From Tessaracoccus flavescens (GTDB lineage Bacteria; Actinomycetota; Actinomycetes; Propionibacteriales; Propionibacteriaceae), in the NCBI GenBank assembly GCA_020741375.1, contig DYZF01000116.1, positions 1 to 12,485 of the forward strand: DNA of 12,485 nt, written 5' to 3'. The notes beneath the pieces were generated by a model. That model worked only from the letters and a program-made list of their open reading frames with translations. It was not told where the DNA came from and ran no database searches. Position numbers and translations under genes: made by a program. This document shows positions 1 to 6,648 of this stretch, in pieces; positions within the stretch are counted from its first letter, which is position 1; each line of letters begins with the position of its first letter.

Positions 1-71
1 GTATCGAAATCCCCGGCGCCCACACCTGGCTCCCTGAGCAGAACGCCCGCGAGAACGTCGCGAGCTGCTGA
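1..71 (+). CDS. C-terminal end of a protein, possibly alpha/beta hydrolase (partial)
   Basis: An open frame (codons from position 3) enters from the left edge and ends at TGA 69-71. It gives 22 residues, including the string PGAHTWLPEQ. This resembles the end of alpha/beta hydrolases, where the catalytic His lies in a PG-[AGH]-x-WLPE-type segment near the C-terminus. That family assignment rests on one short motif and is an inference. The frame is the only one of the three forward frames that reads like protein up to a natural stop, and a small hairpin follows at 99-119. The rest of the gene lies outside the window. Confidence 0.4.
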   Translation, partial: IEIPGAHTWLPEQNARENVASC

Positions 72-98
72 CAAAGGGCACCCGCCCGCTGATTGGCT

Positions 99-119
99 GC
101 GCACCGCCGCTGGTTGCGC
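99..119 (+). terminator. Small GC-rich hairpin, possible terminator of the left-edge gene
   Basis: GCGCA (99-103) plus CC (104-105) pair with GG (112-113) plus TGCGC (115-119), with one bulged T at 114 and a 6-base loop. It begins 28 bases after the stop codon. There is no T-run afterwards, so a terminator role is only plausible; U-tract-poor terminators are common in high-GC actinobacteria. Confidence 0.3.
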
Positions 120-287
120 CCACAATCCCGGTGATTGAGTAGCCCGCGCGACGCAGTCGCCGGGCGTATCGACATCTCGTGGGTGGTCTGTGGACCGTGG
201 TTGGGGCGAGCGTGACGGGGATGGGGCCTTCTCCCCACCTCCGCCGCACCGCAAGTAGCCCCCCACCGACCCGCACCGCGCACCCTT

Positions 288-361
288 GCAACATAACGGG
301 GAGCTATATGACACGGATTCGGTATATGGGATCCGTGCCGAATAGCTCACTGTTATGTCGC
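288..361. repeat. Palindromic repeat element, copy 1
   Basis: The core at 301-348 is a 48-base imperfect palindrome. Its outer 7 base pairs (GAGCTAT/ATAGCTC) and a second block (CACGGAT/ATCCGTG) are fully complementary, with a few mismatches between them and near the centre. Beyond a 3-base spacer on each side lie further arms, GCAACATAAC (288-297) and GTTATGTCGC (352-361), complementary at 9 of 10 positions. The 18-base segment GATCCGTGCCGAATAGCT recurs exactly in a second element at 3428-3477, in the same orientation. It lies between genes and has no T-run after it. It could be a REP-like extragenic palindrome, a non-autonomous mobile element or an RNA structure. Confidence 0.8.
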
Positions 362-512
362 AACCGTCCGCTGCGACCTCGCCAAACGCCGGCACCACAC
401 CACATCGCTGGCGTTCCACCCCGGGAGGACACCCACCGTCGACTTGCGGCGCAACTTGGGCGGCCCGAGCGAGCAATCGGGGCCCGCATCCAGGCCCCCC
501 TCCACCGTGGGA

Positions 513-519
513 TAAGAAT
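513..519 (+). promoter_or_regulatory. Possible -10 box for a leaderless acyl-CoA ligase transcript
   Basis: TAAGAAT lies 6-7 bases before ATG 526, the distance expected between a -10 box and a transcription start. The mRNA would then begin at or next to the ATG. A GGAGA string (520-524) is too close to the ATG to be a good ribosome binding site. No clear -35 box is visible. Confidence 0.35.
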
Positions 520-525
520 GGAGAC

Positions 526-2178
526 ATGACTGCACCCGCGTGGACCAAGAACTATCAGCCGGGTGTCCCGGCCGAGATCGACCTTCCGGACGAGCCGCTG
601 AGCGCCATGTTCGAGCGCGCCACGAAGGCCGGCGGCAAGCGCATCGCGATGGAGTTCTTCGGCGCGGAAACCACGTACGCCGAGTTGGCCGAGCAGGTCG
701 ACCGCGCAGCCGCCGGCCTCGAGGCCGTCGGGGTCAAGCCCGGCGACCGCGTCGCCATCATCCTCCCCAACTGCCCGCAGCACGTCGTCGCGTTCTACGC
801 GATCCTTCGGCTGGGCGCCGTCGTCGTCGAGCACAACCCCCTCTACACCGCCGCCGAACTGGGCACCATGTTCGCCGACCACGGCGCCACCGTCGCGATC
901 TGTTGGGACGTCGCCGTGCCCAAGCTGCCGACGCTGGACACCGTCATCGCCGTCAACATGCTCGAGGCTTTCCCGACGGTGAAGCGCCTGGCTCTGCAGC
1001 TGCCGGTGCCGAAGCTAGCCGCAACCCGCAATCGGCTGCACCAGCCCACCCCCGGGGCACTCCCCTGGCGCGACCTGCTCCGCACGTCTGCCCCAGTCAA
1101 GGCCGCATTGCCCGCCTCCACCGACCTCGCCGTCGTGCAATACACCTCCGGCACCACGGGAGCCTTCAAGGGCGCGATGCTGAGCCACCGCAACCTCTAC
1201 GCCAACGCGCTGCAGGGCGCCGCGTGGATGAAGGACGCCAAGGACGGCCGCGAGGTGATCTACGCCGTCCTGCCGATGTTCCACGCGTTCGGCATGACGC
1301 TGTACCTGACGTTCGGCATCCTCAAGCAGGGTCGCCTCGTGCTGTTCCCCACCTTTGACGTCGACATGGTGCTCGACGCCGCGAAGAAGCGCCCGCCGAC
1401 GGTGTACTGCGCCGTCCCGCCGATCTACGAGAAGACGGCGAAGCGTGCGAAGGAGCGGAAGGTGTCGCTGAAGTCGGCGAAGTTCTGCATCTCAGGCGCG
1501 ATGAAGCTGACGGACCCGATCGTGGAGCTGTGGGAGTCGGTGTCCGGCGGCCTGCTCGTCGAGGGCTACGGCCTGACGGAGACGGCGCCGGTCGCGCTGG
1601 GCAACCCGTTCTGGCCGACGCGGCGCACCGGCACGATCGGCGTGCCGTTCCCGTCGACGCTGATGAAGGTCGTCGACCCCGAAGACCCCACCCGCGAGGT
1701 GGCCCAGGGCGAAGAGGGTGAGCTCCTGCTGAAGGGCCCGCAGGTGTTCTCCGGCTACTGGAACGCCCCGGAAGAGACGGCGAAGGCGCTGCTCCCCGAC
1801 GGCTGGCTGCGCACCGGCGACGTCGTCGTCGTGGATGAGGACGGCTTCACCACCATCGTCGACCGCCTCAAGGAGATCATCGTCACCGGCGGTTTCAACG
1901 TGGCGCCGTCGGAGGTGGAACATGTGCTGCGCGACCACCCGGACATCGAGGACATCGCCGTCGTGGGCATGCAGACCGAATCCGGCGAGCAGGTGGCGGC
2001 CGCCGTCGTGATGCGCGACGGCGCGAGGCTCGACGTCGCGGGCATCCGGGCCTGGGCGAAGGAGCGGCTGGCGGCTTACAAGGTGCCGCGCAGCTTCGTC
2101 GAGGTGGATGAGCTGCCGAAGTCGATGCTGGGCAAGGTGCTGCGCAAGCAGGTGCGCGAGACGATCTCTGGCCGCTGA
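526..2178 (+). CDS. fadD: Long-chain fatty-acyl-CoA ligase (AMP-forming)
   Basis: This 550-residue protein is full length for the ANL superfamily of adenylate-forming enzymes. Such enzymes activate a fatty acid with ATP and transfer it to coenzyme A for beta-oxidation or lipid synthesis. Visible motifs, in order: the P-loop YTSGTTGAFKG (206-216); the A5-type motif GYGLTETAP (347-355); GWLRTGD with D432 binding ribose; DRLKE from D446 with R447; the hinge and GGFNV region near 455; and PKSMLGKVLR with catalytic K537. The start at ATG 526 is chosen because the protein reads like the family from there. The same frame is open back to ATG 355, but that stretch is low-complexity and unlike any domain. 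The gene stands alone: 454 bases precede it and 205 bases of hairpin-rich DNA follow. Chain-length specificity cannot be read from sequence. Confidence 0.9.
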   Translation: MTAPAWTKNYQPGVPAEIDLPDEPLSAMFERATKAGGKRIAMEFFGAETTYAELAEQVDRAAAGLEAVGVKPGDRVAIILPNCPQHVVAFYAILRLGAVVVEHNPLYTAAELGTMFADHGATVAICWDVAVPKLPTLDTVIAVNMLEAFPTVKRLALQLPVPKLAATRNRLHQPTPGALPWRDLLRTSAPVKAALPASTDLAVVQYTSGTTGAFKGAMLSHRNLYANALQGAAWMKDAKDGREVIYAVLPMFHAFGMTLYLTFGILKQGRLVLFPTFDVDMVLDAAKKRPPTVYCAVPPIYEKTAKRAKERKVSLKSAKFCISGAMKLTDPIVELWESVSGGLLVEGYGLTETAPVALGNPFWPTRRTGTIGVPFPSTLMKVVDPEDPTREVAQGEEGELLLKGPQVFSGYWNAPEETAKALLPDGWLRTGDVVVVDEDGFTTIVDRLKEIIVTGGFNVAPSEVEHVLRDHPDIEDIAVVGMQTESGEQVAAAVVMRDGARLDVAGIRAWAKERLAAYKVPRSFVEVDELPKSMLGKVLRKQVRETISGR

Positions 2179-2179
2179 G

Positions 2180-2195
2180 GTCGGAGCTGTCCGAC
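2180..2195 (+). terminator. Hairpin just after the acyl-CoA ligase stop
   Basis: GTCGGA-GCTG-TCCGAC forms a perfect 6-bp stem with a 4-base loop, starting two bases after the TGA at 2176-2178. A second small hairpin, CCGTC-GGC-GACGG, follows at 2202-2214, and a third, GGTGTG/CACACC, at 2264-2281. None has a T-run. The cluster is consistent with a U-tract-less terminator region, but termination is not shown. Confidence 0.4.
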
Positions 2196-2301
2196 GGGGC
2201 ACCGTCGGCGACGGCGGGACACCGTTCAACCGCGGGTACCAAGTGCGCGCCTTCGGGGACGGCGGTGTGACACCCCACACCCGATGGCCCTAAGTGCGCG
2301 A

Positions 2302-2341
2302 CCCCTGTGCTCACCGTCGGCGACGACGGTGGTCGCAGGGG
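2302..2341 (+). terminator. Long hairpin between the acyl-CoA ligase and galE
   Basis: Positions 2302-2318 pair with 2325-2341 in a 17-position stem with one mismatch (2310/2333) and two G-T wobbles around the 6-base loop GGCGAC. The inner seven pairs (CACCGTC/GACGGTG) are perfect, and the outer arm is CCCCTG against CAGGGG. It ends 10 bases before the putative galE -10 box. It may terminate upstream transcription, or act as an operator or structured site at the galE promoter. Confidence 0.45.
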
Positions 2342-2351
2342 CCCCGGGGTC

Positions 2352-2357
2352 TAGGGT
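2352..2357 (+). promoter_or_regulatory. galE promoter -10 box
   Basis: TAGGGT fits the actinobacterial TANNNT consensus and predicts a transcript start near 2363-2365, giving a leader of about 20 bases. The leader contains the AAAGGA ribosome binding site (2373-2378), five bases before ATG 2384. The -35 region overlaps the right arm of the long hairpin and shows no good match to TTGACA. Confidence 0.45.
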
Positions 2358-2383
2358 TGGACGTGCACAGAGAAAGGACCTTC

Positions 2384-3397
2384 ATGCGCGTTCTCGTCAC
2401 CGGCGGCGCCGGCTACATCGGCTCCCACACCACCCTCGCCCTGCTCCGCGCGGGCCACGACGTTCTGGTGGTTGACGACCTGTCCAACTCCTCCGAGGAA
2501 TCGCTGCGCCGCGTCGCTGAGCTCGCTGGGCGCGAGGCCGAGTTCGTCGAGGCCAACGTGCGCGACGAGGCAAAGCTCGACGCCGCCTTCGCCAGCTTCA
2601 AGCCGGATTCCGTGATCCACTTCGCCGGCTGGAAGGCCGTGGGCGAATCCACTGAGATCCCGCTGACCTACTACCGCGAGAACCTCGGCTCCACCATCAC
2701 CCTGCTGGAGACCATGGAGAAGCACGGCTGCAACCGCATCGTCTTCTCCTCCTCCGCCACCGTCTACGGCGAGATGTCCGAGCCGCCGTTCACCGAGACC
2801 GCGCCCACCGGCGCCACCAACCCTTACGGCCGCACCAAGCACATGCTGGAGCAGGTGCTGGAGGACGCGGCGGCGGCCAACCCGGCGTTGGGGGTCGCGG
2901 TGCTGCGCTACTTCAACCCGATCGGAGCCGACGAGTCCGGCCGCATCGGAGAGGACCCGAAGGGTATCCCGAACAACCTGCTGCCGTTCGTGGCGCAGGT
3001 CGCGGCGGGCCGCCGGGAGAAGCTGATGATCTTCGGCGACGACTACGACACCTCCGACGGCACCGGCGCGCGCGACTACATCCACGTCGTCGACCTGGCC
3101 GCAGGGCACCTCGCTGCCCTCGATTACCTGGCCAACAACGACGGCTACCACGTCTGGAACCTGGGCACGGGCAACCCGTCGACGGTGCTGGAGATCGTCA
3201 AGGCCTTCGAAGACGCCGCCGGCAAGGAGATCCCCTACGAGATCGTGGCGCGCCGCCCCGGCGACGTCGCGGCGTCGTACGCCAACGTCGACAAGGCCCA
3301 CTCGGAGTTGGGCTGGAGCGCGAAGAAGTCGGTCGCGGACGCGTGCGTCGACACCTACCGCTGGCAGTCGAACAACCCGAACGGCTTCGCTGGCTGA
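2384..3397 (+). CDS. galE: UDP-glucose 4-epimerase
   Basis: This 337-residue extended short-chain dehydrogenase (SDR) interconverts UDP-galactose and UDP-glucose through a bound NAD. It serves the Leloir pathway and supplies UDP-galactose for glycans. The Rossmann motif TGGAGYIGSH sits at the N-terminus. The catalytic set is visible as SSSATVYG (122-129) with Y148 and K152 in YGRTK. Substrate-loop signatures RYFNPIGA, PNNLLPF and GARDYIHVVDLA follow in order. The start at ATG 2384 is set by the AAAGGA box five bases upstream and by the Rossmann fold beginning directly at MRVLVTGG. The residue matching E. coli Tyr299 appears to be Ser298 (GDVAASYAN), as in epimerases that also accept N-acetylated sugars, so the enzyme may act on UDP-GlcNAc/GalNAc too. 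No galT or galK is adjacent. The palindromic element follows 19 bases after the stop. Confidence 0.92.
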   Translation: MRVLVTGGAGYIGSHTTLALLRAGHDVLVVDDLSNSSEESLRRVAELAGREAEFVEANVRDEAKLDAAFASFKPDSVIHFAGWKAVGESTEIPLTYYRENLGSTITLLETMEKHGCNRIVFSSSATVYGEMSEPPFTETAPTGATNPYGRTKHMLEQVLEDAAAANPALGVAVLRYFNPIGADESGRIGEDPKGIPNNLLPFVAQVAAGRREKLMIFGDDYDTSDGTGARDYIHVVDLAAGHLAALDYLANNDGYHVWNLGTGNPSTVLEIVKAFEDAAGKEIPYEIVARRPGDVAASYANVDKAHSELGWSAKKSVADACVDTYRWQSNNPNGFAG

Positions 3398-3416
3398 CGC
3401 CTGCACGCGCGGCCCT

Positions 3417-3488
3417 GCACAACGCGTAGCTATTTGGCACGGATTGGACATATGTATCCGATCCGTGCCGAATAGCTAAGGTTTGTGC
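3417..3488. repeat. Palindromic repeat element, copy 2
   Basis: The core at 3428-3477 is a 50-base near-perfect palindrome. Its arms AGCTATTTGGCACGGAT and ATCCGTGCCGAATAGCT pair at 16 of 17 positions with one G-T wobble, and the symmetry continues to the central ATAT region with few mismatches. Five bases outside the core on each side lie GCACAA (3417-3422) and TTGTGC (3483-3488), a perfect outer arm. It shares the exact 18-base right-hand segment with copy 1 in the same orientation. It lies between galE and the S4-domain gene. There is no adjacent T-run, so an intrinsic terminator role is possible but not typical. Confidence 0.82.
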
Positions 3489-3526
3489 GCGCTCCAAGGA
3501 CAAACTCGCTCCCCCGAGCAGCCGCG

Positions 3527-3532
3527 TAAACT
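3527..3532 (+). promoter_or_regulatory. -10 box for a leaderless S4-protein transcript
   Basis: TAAACT fits TANNNT and ends exactly six bases before ATG 3539. No purine-rich ribosome binding site lies between them (CGCCCC). The layout predicts transcription starting at the A of the start codon. No convincing -35 box is seen. Confidence 0.5.
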
Positions 3533-3538
3533 CGCCCC

Positions 3539-3907
3539 ATGGCTCGACTCGACGCTTGGCTCTGGGCCGTCAGGCTCTACAAGACCCGCTCGCTCGCGAC
3601 CGCGGCAGTACGCGGCGGGCACGTGCGCGTCGACGACAAGCTGGCCAAGGCGTCGCAAGAGGTGGTCCCGGGGCAGGTGATCCGGGTGCGCCAAGCCGAC
3701 CATGAAGACAAACTGGTGGAGGTCGTCGACTCCACGCTCGTCAAGCGCGTCGGCGCTCCGCTGGCGCAAGCCGCCTACCGTGACCGCACGCCAGAAAAGC
3801 CCAAGCCGATCCCCGAGATGATGGGGAAGGTGGCCGTCCGCGACCGCGGCACAGGCCGCCCCACCAAGCGCGAACGCCGCGACCTCGATCGCCTCCGCGG
3901 CCGCTGA
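3539..3907 (+). CDS. S4-domain RNA-binding protein, Hsp15/RqcP-like
   Basis: This small basic protein of 122 residues begins with an S4 RNA-binding fold. RLDAWLWAVRLYKTRSLA (3-20) is the hallmark start of the Hsp15 family, followed by GGHVRVDDKLAKASQEVVPGQ and a beta-rich segment to about residue 60. Family members bind 23S rRNA or nascent-chain-tRNA on stalled 50S subunits and take part in ribosome quality control or heat-shock rescue. That role is family knowledge and is not proved here. The C-terminal third is strongly basic (GRPTKRERRDLDRLRGR), as in Hsp15. The start is fixed by the S4 motif beginning at residue 3 and the -10 box directly upstream. It is probably monocistronic; the next gene starts 87 bases later with its own promoter. 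Confidence 0.82.
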   Translation: MARLDAWLWAVRLYKTRSLATAAVRGGHVRVDDKLAKASQEVVPGQVIRVRQADHEDKLVEVVDSTLVKRVGAPLAQAAYRDRTPEKPKPIPEMMGKVAVRDRGTGRPTKRERRDLDRLRGR

Positions 3908-3966
3908 CCTCAGCCCAGAGTCGGCACAGATACCGGGGCAGGGCATGCGGCCAAACCCGCGTTACC

Positions 3967-3972
3967 TAGACT
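3967..3972 (+). promoter_or_regulatory. Likely -10 box of the sdhCAB operon
   Basis: TAGACT matches TANNNT and lies 22 bases before ATG 3995, so a transcript start around 3979 would leave a short leader containing the AAGGAG box (3981-3986). The 87-base gap after the S4 gene shows no strong terminator. No clear -35 box is visible. Confidence 0.4.
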
Positions 3973-3994
3973 GGATCGCCAAGGAGTGAGGCCC

Positions 3995-4714
3995 ATGTCC
4001 ACGGCGACCAAACGCAGTTCCCCGGCCCGCCGCGCACCGCGGCGCCCCGCCATCACCAGCTTCGCGCTCAAAATCACCATGGCCGTCACGGGCTGGCTGT
4101 TCGCCGCGTTCGTCGGCATCCACATGTACGGCAACCTCAAGGCCTACGCCGGCGCCGACGCCTACAACAGTTACTCGTTCTGGCTGCGCAACGCCTTCTA
4201 CCCGCTCCTCCCCCACGAGGGCTTGCTGTGGATCATGCGCGTGGTGCTCGCGGTCGCGTTGGTGGCGCACGTCGGCGCGTCAGCGATCCTGTGGGCCCGC
4301 GGTCGACGCTTCCGCGGGCCGCACCGTCGCGGCTCCTACTTCGCGCTCGGCGCCCGCTCGATGCCCTGGACCGGCATCCTCCTGTTGGCGTTCATCGTCT
4401 TCCACTTGCTGGATCTCACCCTCGGCATCTTTGGCGCCGCCACCTACCAGCACGCCACCCCCACCGAATCCTTCGCCTTCCAGAACACCGTCACCAGCTT
4501 CCAGCGACCGCTGGCCGGAGGGTTCTACCTGCTCACGATGGTCGCGCTCGCCGCGCACCTCGCCCACGGCCTCTGGACCACGGCCAACGACGTCGGGGTC
4601 ACGGCGCCGCGCGTCCGCCGGGTGTGGAAGGTGGTGGCGTACGCCGTCGCCATCGTCATCGCGCTCGGCAACGCAACCCTGCCGATCGCCGTCTGGCTAG
4701 GAGTTCTGTCATGA
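3995..4714 (+). CDS. sdhC: Succinate dehydrogenase/fumarate reductase cytochrome b membrane subunit
   Basis: This 239-residue membrane anchor passes electrons between the iron-sulfur subunit and the quinone pool. After a basic N-terminus (1-19) it has about five membrane segments, near 22-45, 77-100, 123-146, 175-197 and 210-236. Conserved-looking histidines at 43, 92, 137 and 188 (or 191) sit in successive helices, as expected for the di-heme, single-anchor type known from Wolinella and Bacillus enzymes. The start is ATG 3995 because AAGGAG (3981-3986) lies eight bases upstream. A GTG at 3986 in the same frame overlaps that box and is unlikely. The stop overlaps the next start in ATGA (4711-4714), so the subunits are translationally coupled. 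There is no separate SdhD, consistent with the fused anchor. Confidence 0.88.
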   Translation: MSTATKRSSPARRAPRRPAITSFALKITMAVTGWLFAAFVGIHMYGNLKAYAGADAYNSYSFWLRNAFYPLLPHEGLLWIMRVVLAVALVAHVGASAILWARGRRFRGPHRRGSYFALGARSMPWTGILLLAFIVFHLLDLTLGIFGAATYQHATPTESFAFQNTVTSFQRPLAGGFYLLTMVALAAHLAHGLWTTANDVGVTAPRVRRVWKVVAYAVAIVIALGNATLPIAVWLGVLS

Positions 4715-6648
4715 ACGTGAACCGACTCCGCCGCACCGGCCACGATGTCGACGCCCGCGTCCCCCACGTCCCGCCAGCCGAAGCCTGGGCCGCCCGCAAG
4801 CTGTCCTACAAGTTGGTCTCCCCCACCAACCGACGACACCTGAAGGTCATCGTCGTCGGCACGGGTCTCGCCGGCTCAGGCGCCGCCGCCGCGCTAGCCG
4901 AACTGGGTTACGAGGTGGAGGTGTTCACCTACCACGACGCCCCACGCCGAGCGCACAGCGTCGCCGCCCAGGGCGGCATCAACGCGGCCCGGGCGCGCGC
5001 CGTCGACAACGACTCCCTTGAGCGCTTCGTCATCGACGTCGTCAAGGGCGGCGACTTCCGCGGCCGCGAGGCCGAGGCCTACCGACTCGGCGAGGAATCC
5101 GTCCGCGTCATCGACCACCTCAACGCCATCGGCGCCCCGTTCGCCCGCGAGTACGGCGGCATGCTCGCCACCCGCTCGTTCGGCGGCGTGCAGGTGTCGC
5201 GCACCTACTACACCCGCGGGCAGACGGGCCAGCAGTTGCAGGTCGCGGCCGCACAGGCTCTGCTGCGTCAGGTTCACGCGGGCAAGATCACGCTGCACAC
5301 GCGCCACGAAATGCTCGACCTCATCGTCGACGGCGGACGCGCCCGCGGCATCGTGGCCCGAAACCTCGTCACCGGCGACGTCCGCGCCTACTCCGCCCAC
5401 GCCGTCGTGCTGGCCACAGGCGGCTACGGCTCGGTGTTCTTCCATTCGACGCTGGCCCGGCACTCCAACGCGAGCGCCGCTTGGCGGGCCCACCTCCGCG
5501 GCGCGCACCTGGCGTCGCCGTCGTTCGTCCAGTTCCATCCCACCGCGCTGCCAGTGGATTCGCCGCACCAGTCGAAGACGACGCTGATGAGCGAATCGCT
5601 GCGCAACGACGGTCGGATCTGGGTGCCGGTTCGCCCCGGCGACGACCGCGCCCCGCTGCTCATCCCCGAGACCGAACGCGACTACTACCTCGAGCGCCAA
5701 TACCCGGCCTACGGCAACCTCGCCCCGCGCGACATCTCCTCGCGCGCCGCCCGCCGCATGATCGACGCCGGCCACGGCGTCGGCCCGCTGCGCAACTCCG
5801 TCTATCTGGATTTTTCCGACGCCATCGCGCGCGTTGGGCGGGCCACGATCGAGGAGCGCTACGGGAACCTCTTCCACATGTACTCCGACGTCACCGGCGA
5901 GGATCCGTACACCGAGCCGATGCGGATCGCCCCCGCGGCGCACTTCACGATGGGTGGGCTGTGGTCGGATTTCGACCTCATGACCTCCATCCCCGGCCTG
6001 TTCGTCGGCGGCGAGGCCGGCTCCGGCTATCACGGCGCCAACCGGCTGGGCGCGAACTCGCTGCTGTCGGCGTGCGTCGACGGCTGGTTCACGCTGCCGC
6101 TGTCGGTGCCCAACTATCTGGCGGGCGTCCGGGGCGAGGAGCTGTTGGGCGAGGACTCCCCGGTGGCCCACTCGGCGGTGGCCGAGGTGCGGGCCCGCGT
6201 CGATGAGCTGCTGTCGATCGGCGGCACAACCCGCGCGTCCACCTTCCACCGCGAGCTCGGCGAAATCCTCTACGCCGGCTGCGGCTTCGGCCGCACCGCC
6301 GAGGGGTTGTCGACGGCGATCGCCGCGATCGCCGAACTGAGGGAACGGTTCTGGACCGACCTCCGAGTCCCCGGCACCGCGGACCGGCTCAACCAGGAAC
6401 TGGAGGAAGCAGGGCGGGTGGCCGACTTCCTCGATCTGGGGCACCTGATGTGCCTCGACGCCCTCGACCGCGAGGAGTCCGCCGGCGCCCACTTCCGTGA
6501 GGAACACCAAACCAGCTCCGGCGAGGCGAAACGCAACGACAAGCGTTGGGCCTTCACCAGCGTGTGGCAACACGGGTCGCCGCCGATCCGGCACCGGGAA
6601 CCGCTGCGGTTCAGCGCCGTCAAGCTGCAGGAGAGGGATTACCGATGA
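4711..6648 (+). CDS. sdhA: Succinate dehydrogenase/fumarate reductase flavoprotein subunit
   Basis: This 645-residue subunit carries FAD and interconverts succinate and fumarate on the cytoplasmic face. The FAD-binding GTGLAG lies at 50-55 after the lead-in KLSYKLVSPTNRRHLKV, which is typical of this subfamily. H82 in AHSVAAQGGINA is the expected covalent FAD attachment. Active-site features include H276 in FHPTALP, ESLRNDGR (295-302), R340 in APRDISSR, and H441/R445 in YHGANRLGANSLL. The start at ATG 4711 follows AGGAG (4699-4703) by seven bases and overlaps the sdhC stop. The frame is open further upstream, but only as a shadow of sdhC. The stop overlaps the sdhB start in ATGA. Sequence alone does not say whether the complex mainly oxidises succinate or reduces fumarate. 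Confidence 0.93.
   Translation: MNVNRLRRTGHDVDARVPHVPPAEAWAARKLSYKLVSPTNRRHLKVIVVGTGLAGSGAAAALAELGYEVEVFTYHDAPRRAHSVAAQGGINAARARAVDNDSLERFVIDVVKGGDFRGREAEAYRLGEESVRVIDHLNAIGAPFAREYGGMLATRSFGGVQVSRTYYTRGQTGQQLQVAAAQALLRQVHAGKITLHTRHEMLDLIVDGGRARGIVARNLVTGDVRAYSAHAVVLATGGYGSVFFHSTLARHSNASAAWRAHLRGAHLASPSFVQFHPTALPVDSPHQSKTTLMSESLRNDGRIWVPVRPGDDRAPLLIPETERDYYLERQYPAYGNLAPRDISSRAARRMIDAGHGVGPLRNSVYLDFSDAIARVGRATIEERYGNLFHMYSDVTGEDPYTEPMRIAPAAHFTMGGLWSDFDLMTSIPGLFVGGEAGSGYHGANRLGANSLLSACVDGWFTLPLSVPNYLAGVRGEELLGEDSPVAHSAVAEVRARVDELLSIGGTTRASTFHRELGEILYAGCGFGRTAEGLSTAIAAIAELRERFWTDLRVPGTADRLNQELEEAGRVADFLDLGHLMCLDALDREESAGAHFREEHQTSSGEAKRNDKRWAFTSVWQHGSPPIRHREPLRFSAVKLQERDYR

Larger units (their letters stand above)
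72..525. other. Intergenic gap of 454 bases before the acyl-CoA ligase
   Basis: No convincing gene is present. Short open frames here have proline/arginine-rich, low-complexity translations. The gap holds a small hairpin after the left-edge gene (99-119), the large palindromic element (288-361) and a possible -10 box against the next start (513-519). Positions 120-287 and 362-512 show nothing I can name. Confidence 0.6.

Noticed and set aside
355..525. Upstream extension of the acyl-CoA ligase to ATG 355
   Set aside because: The extra 57 residues are low-complexity and Pro/Arg-rich, start inside the outer arm of the palindromic element, and do not resemble the family N-terminus. ATG 526 gives a normal-length protein.
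3986..3994. GTG 3986 as the sdhC start
   Set aside because: It overlaps the AAGGAG ribosome binding site; ATG 3995 is eight bases after that box.
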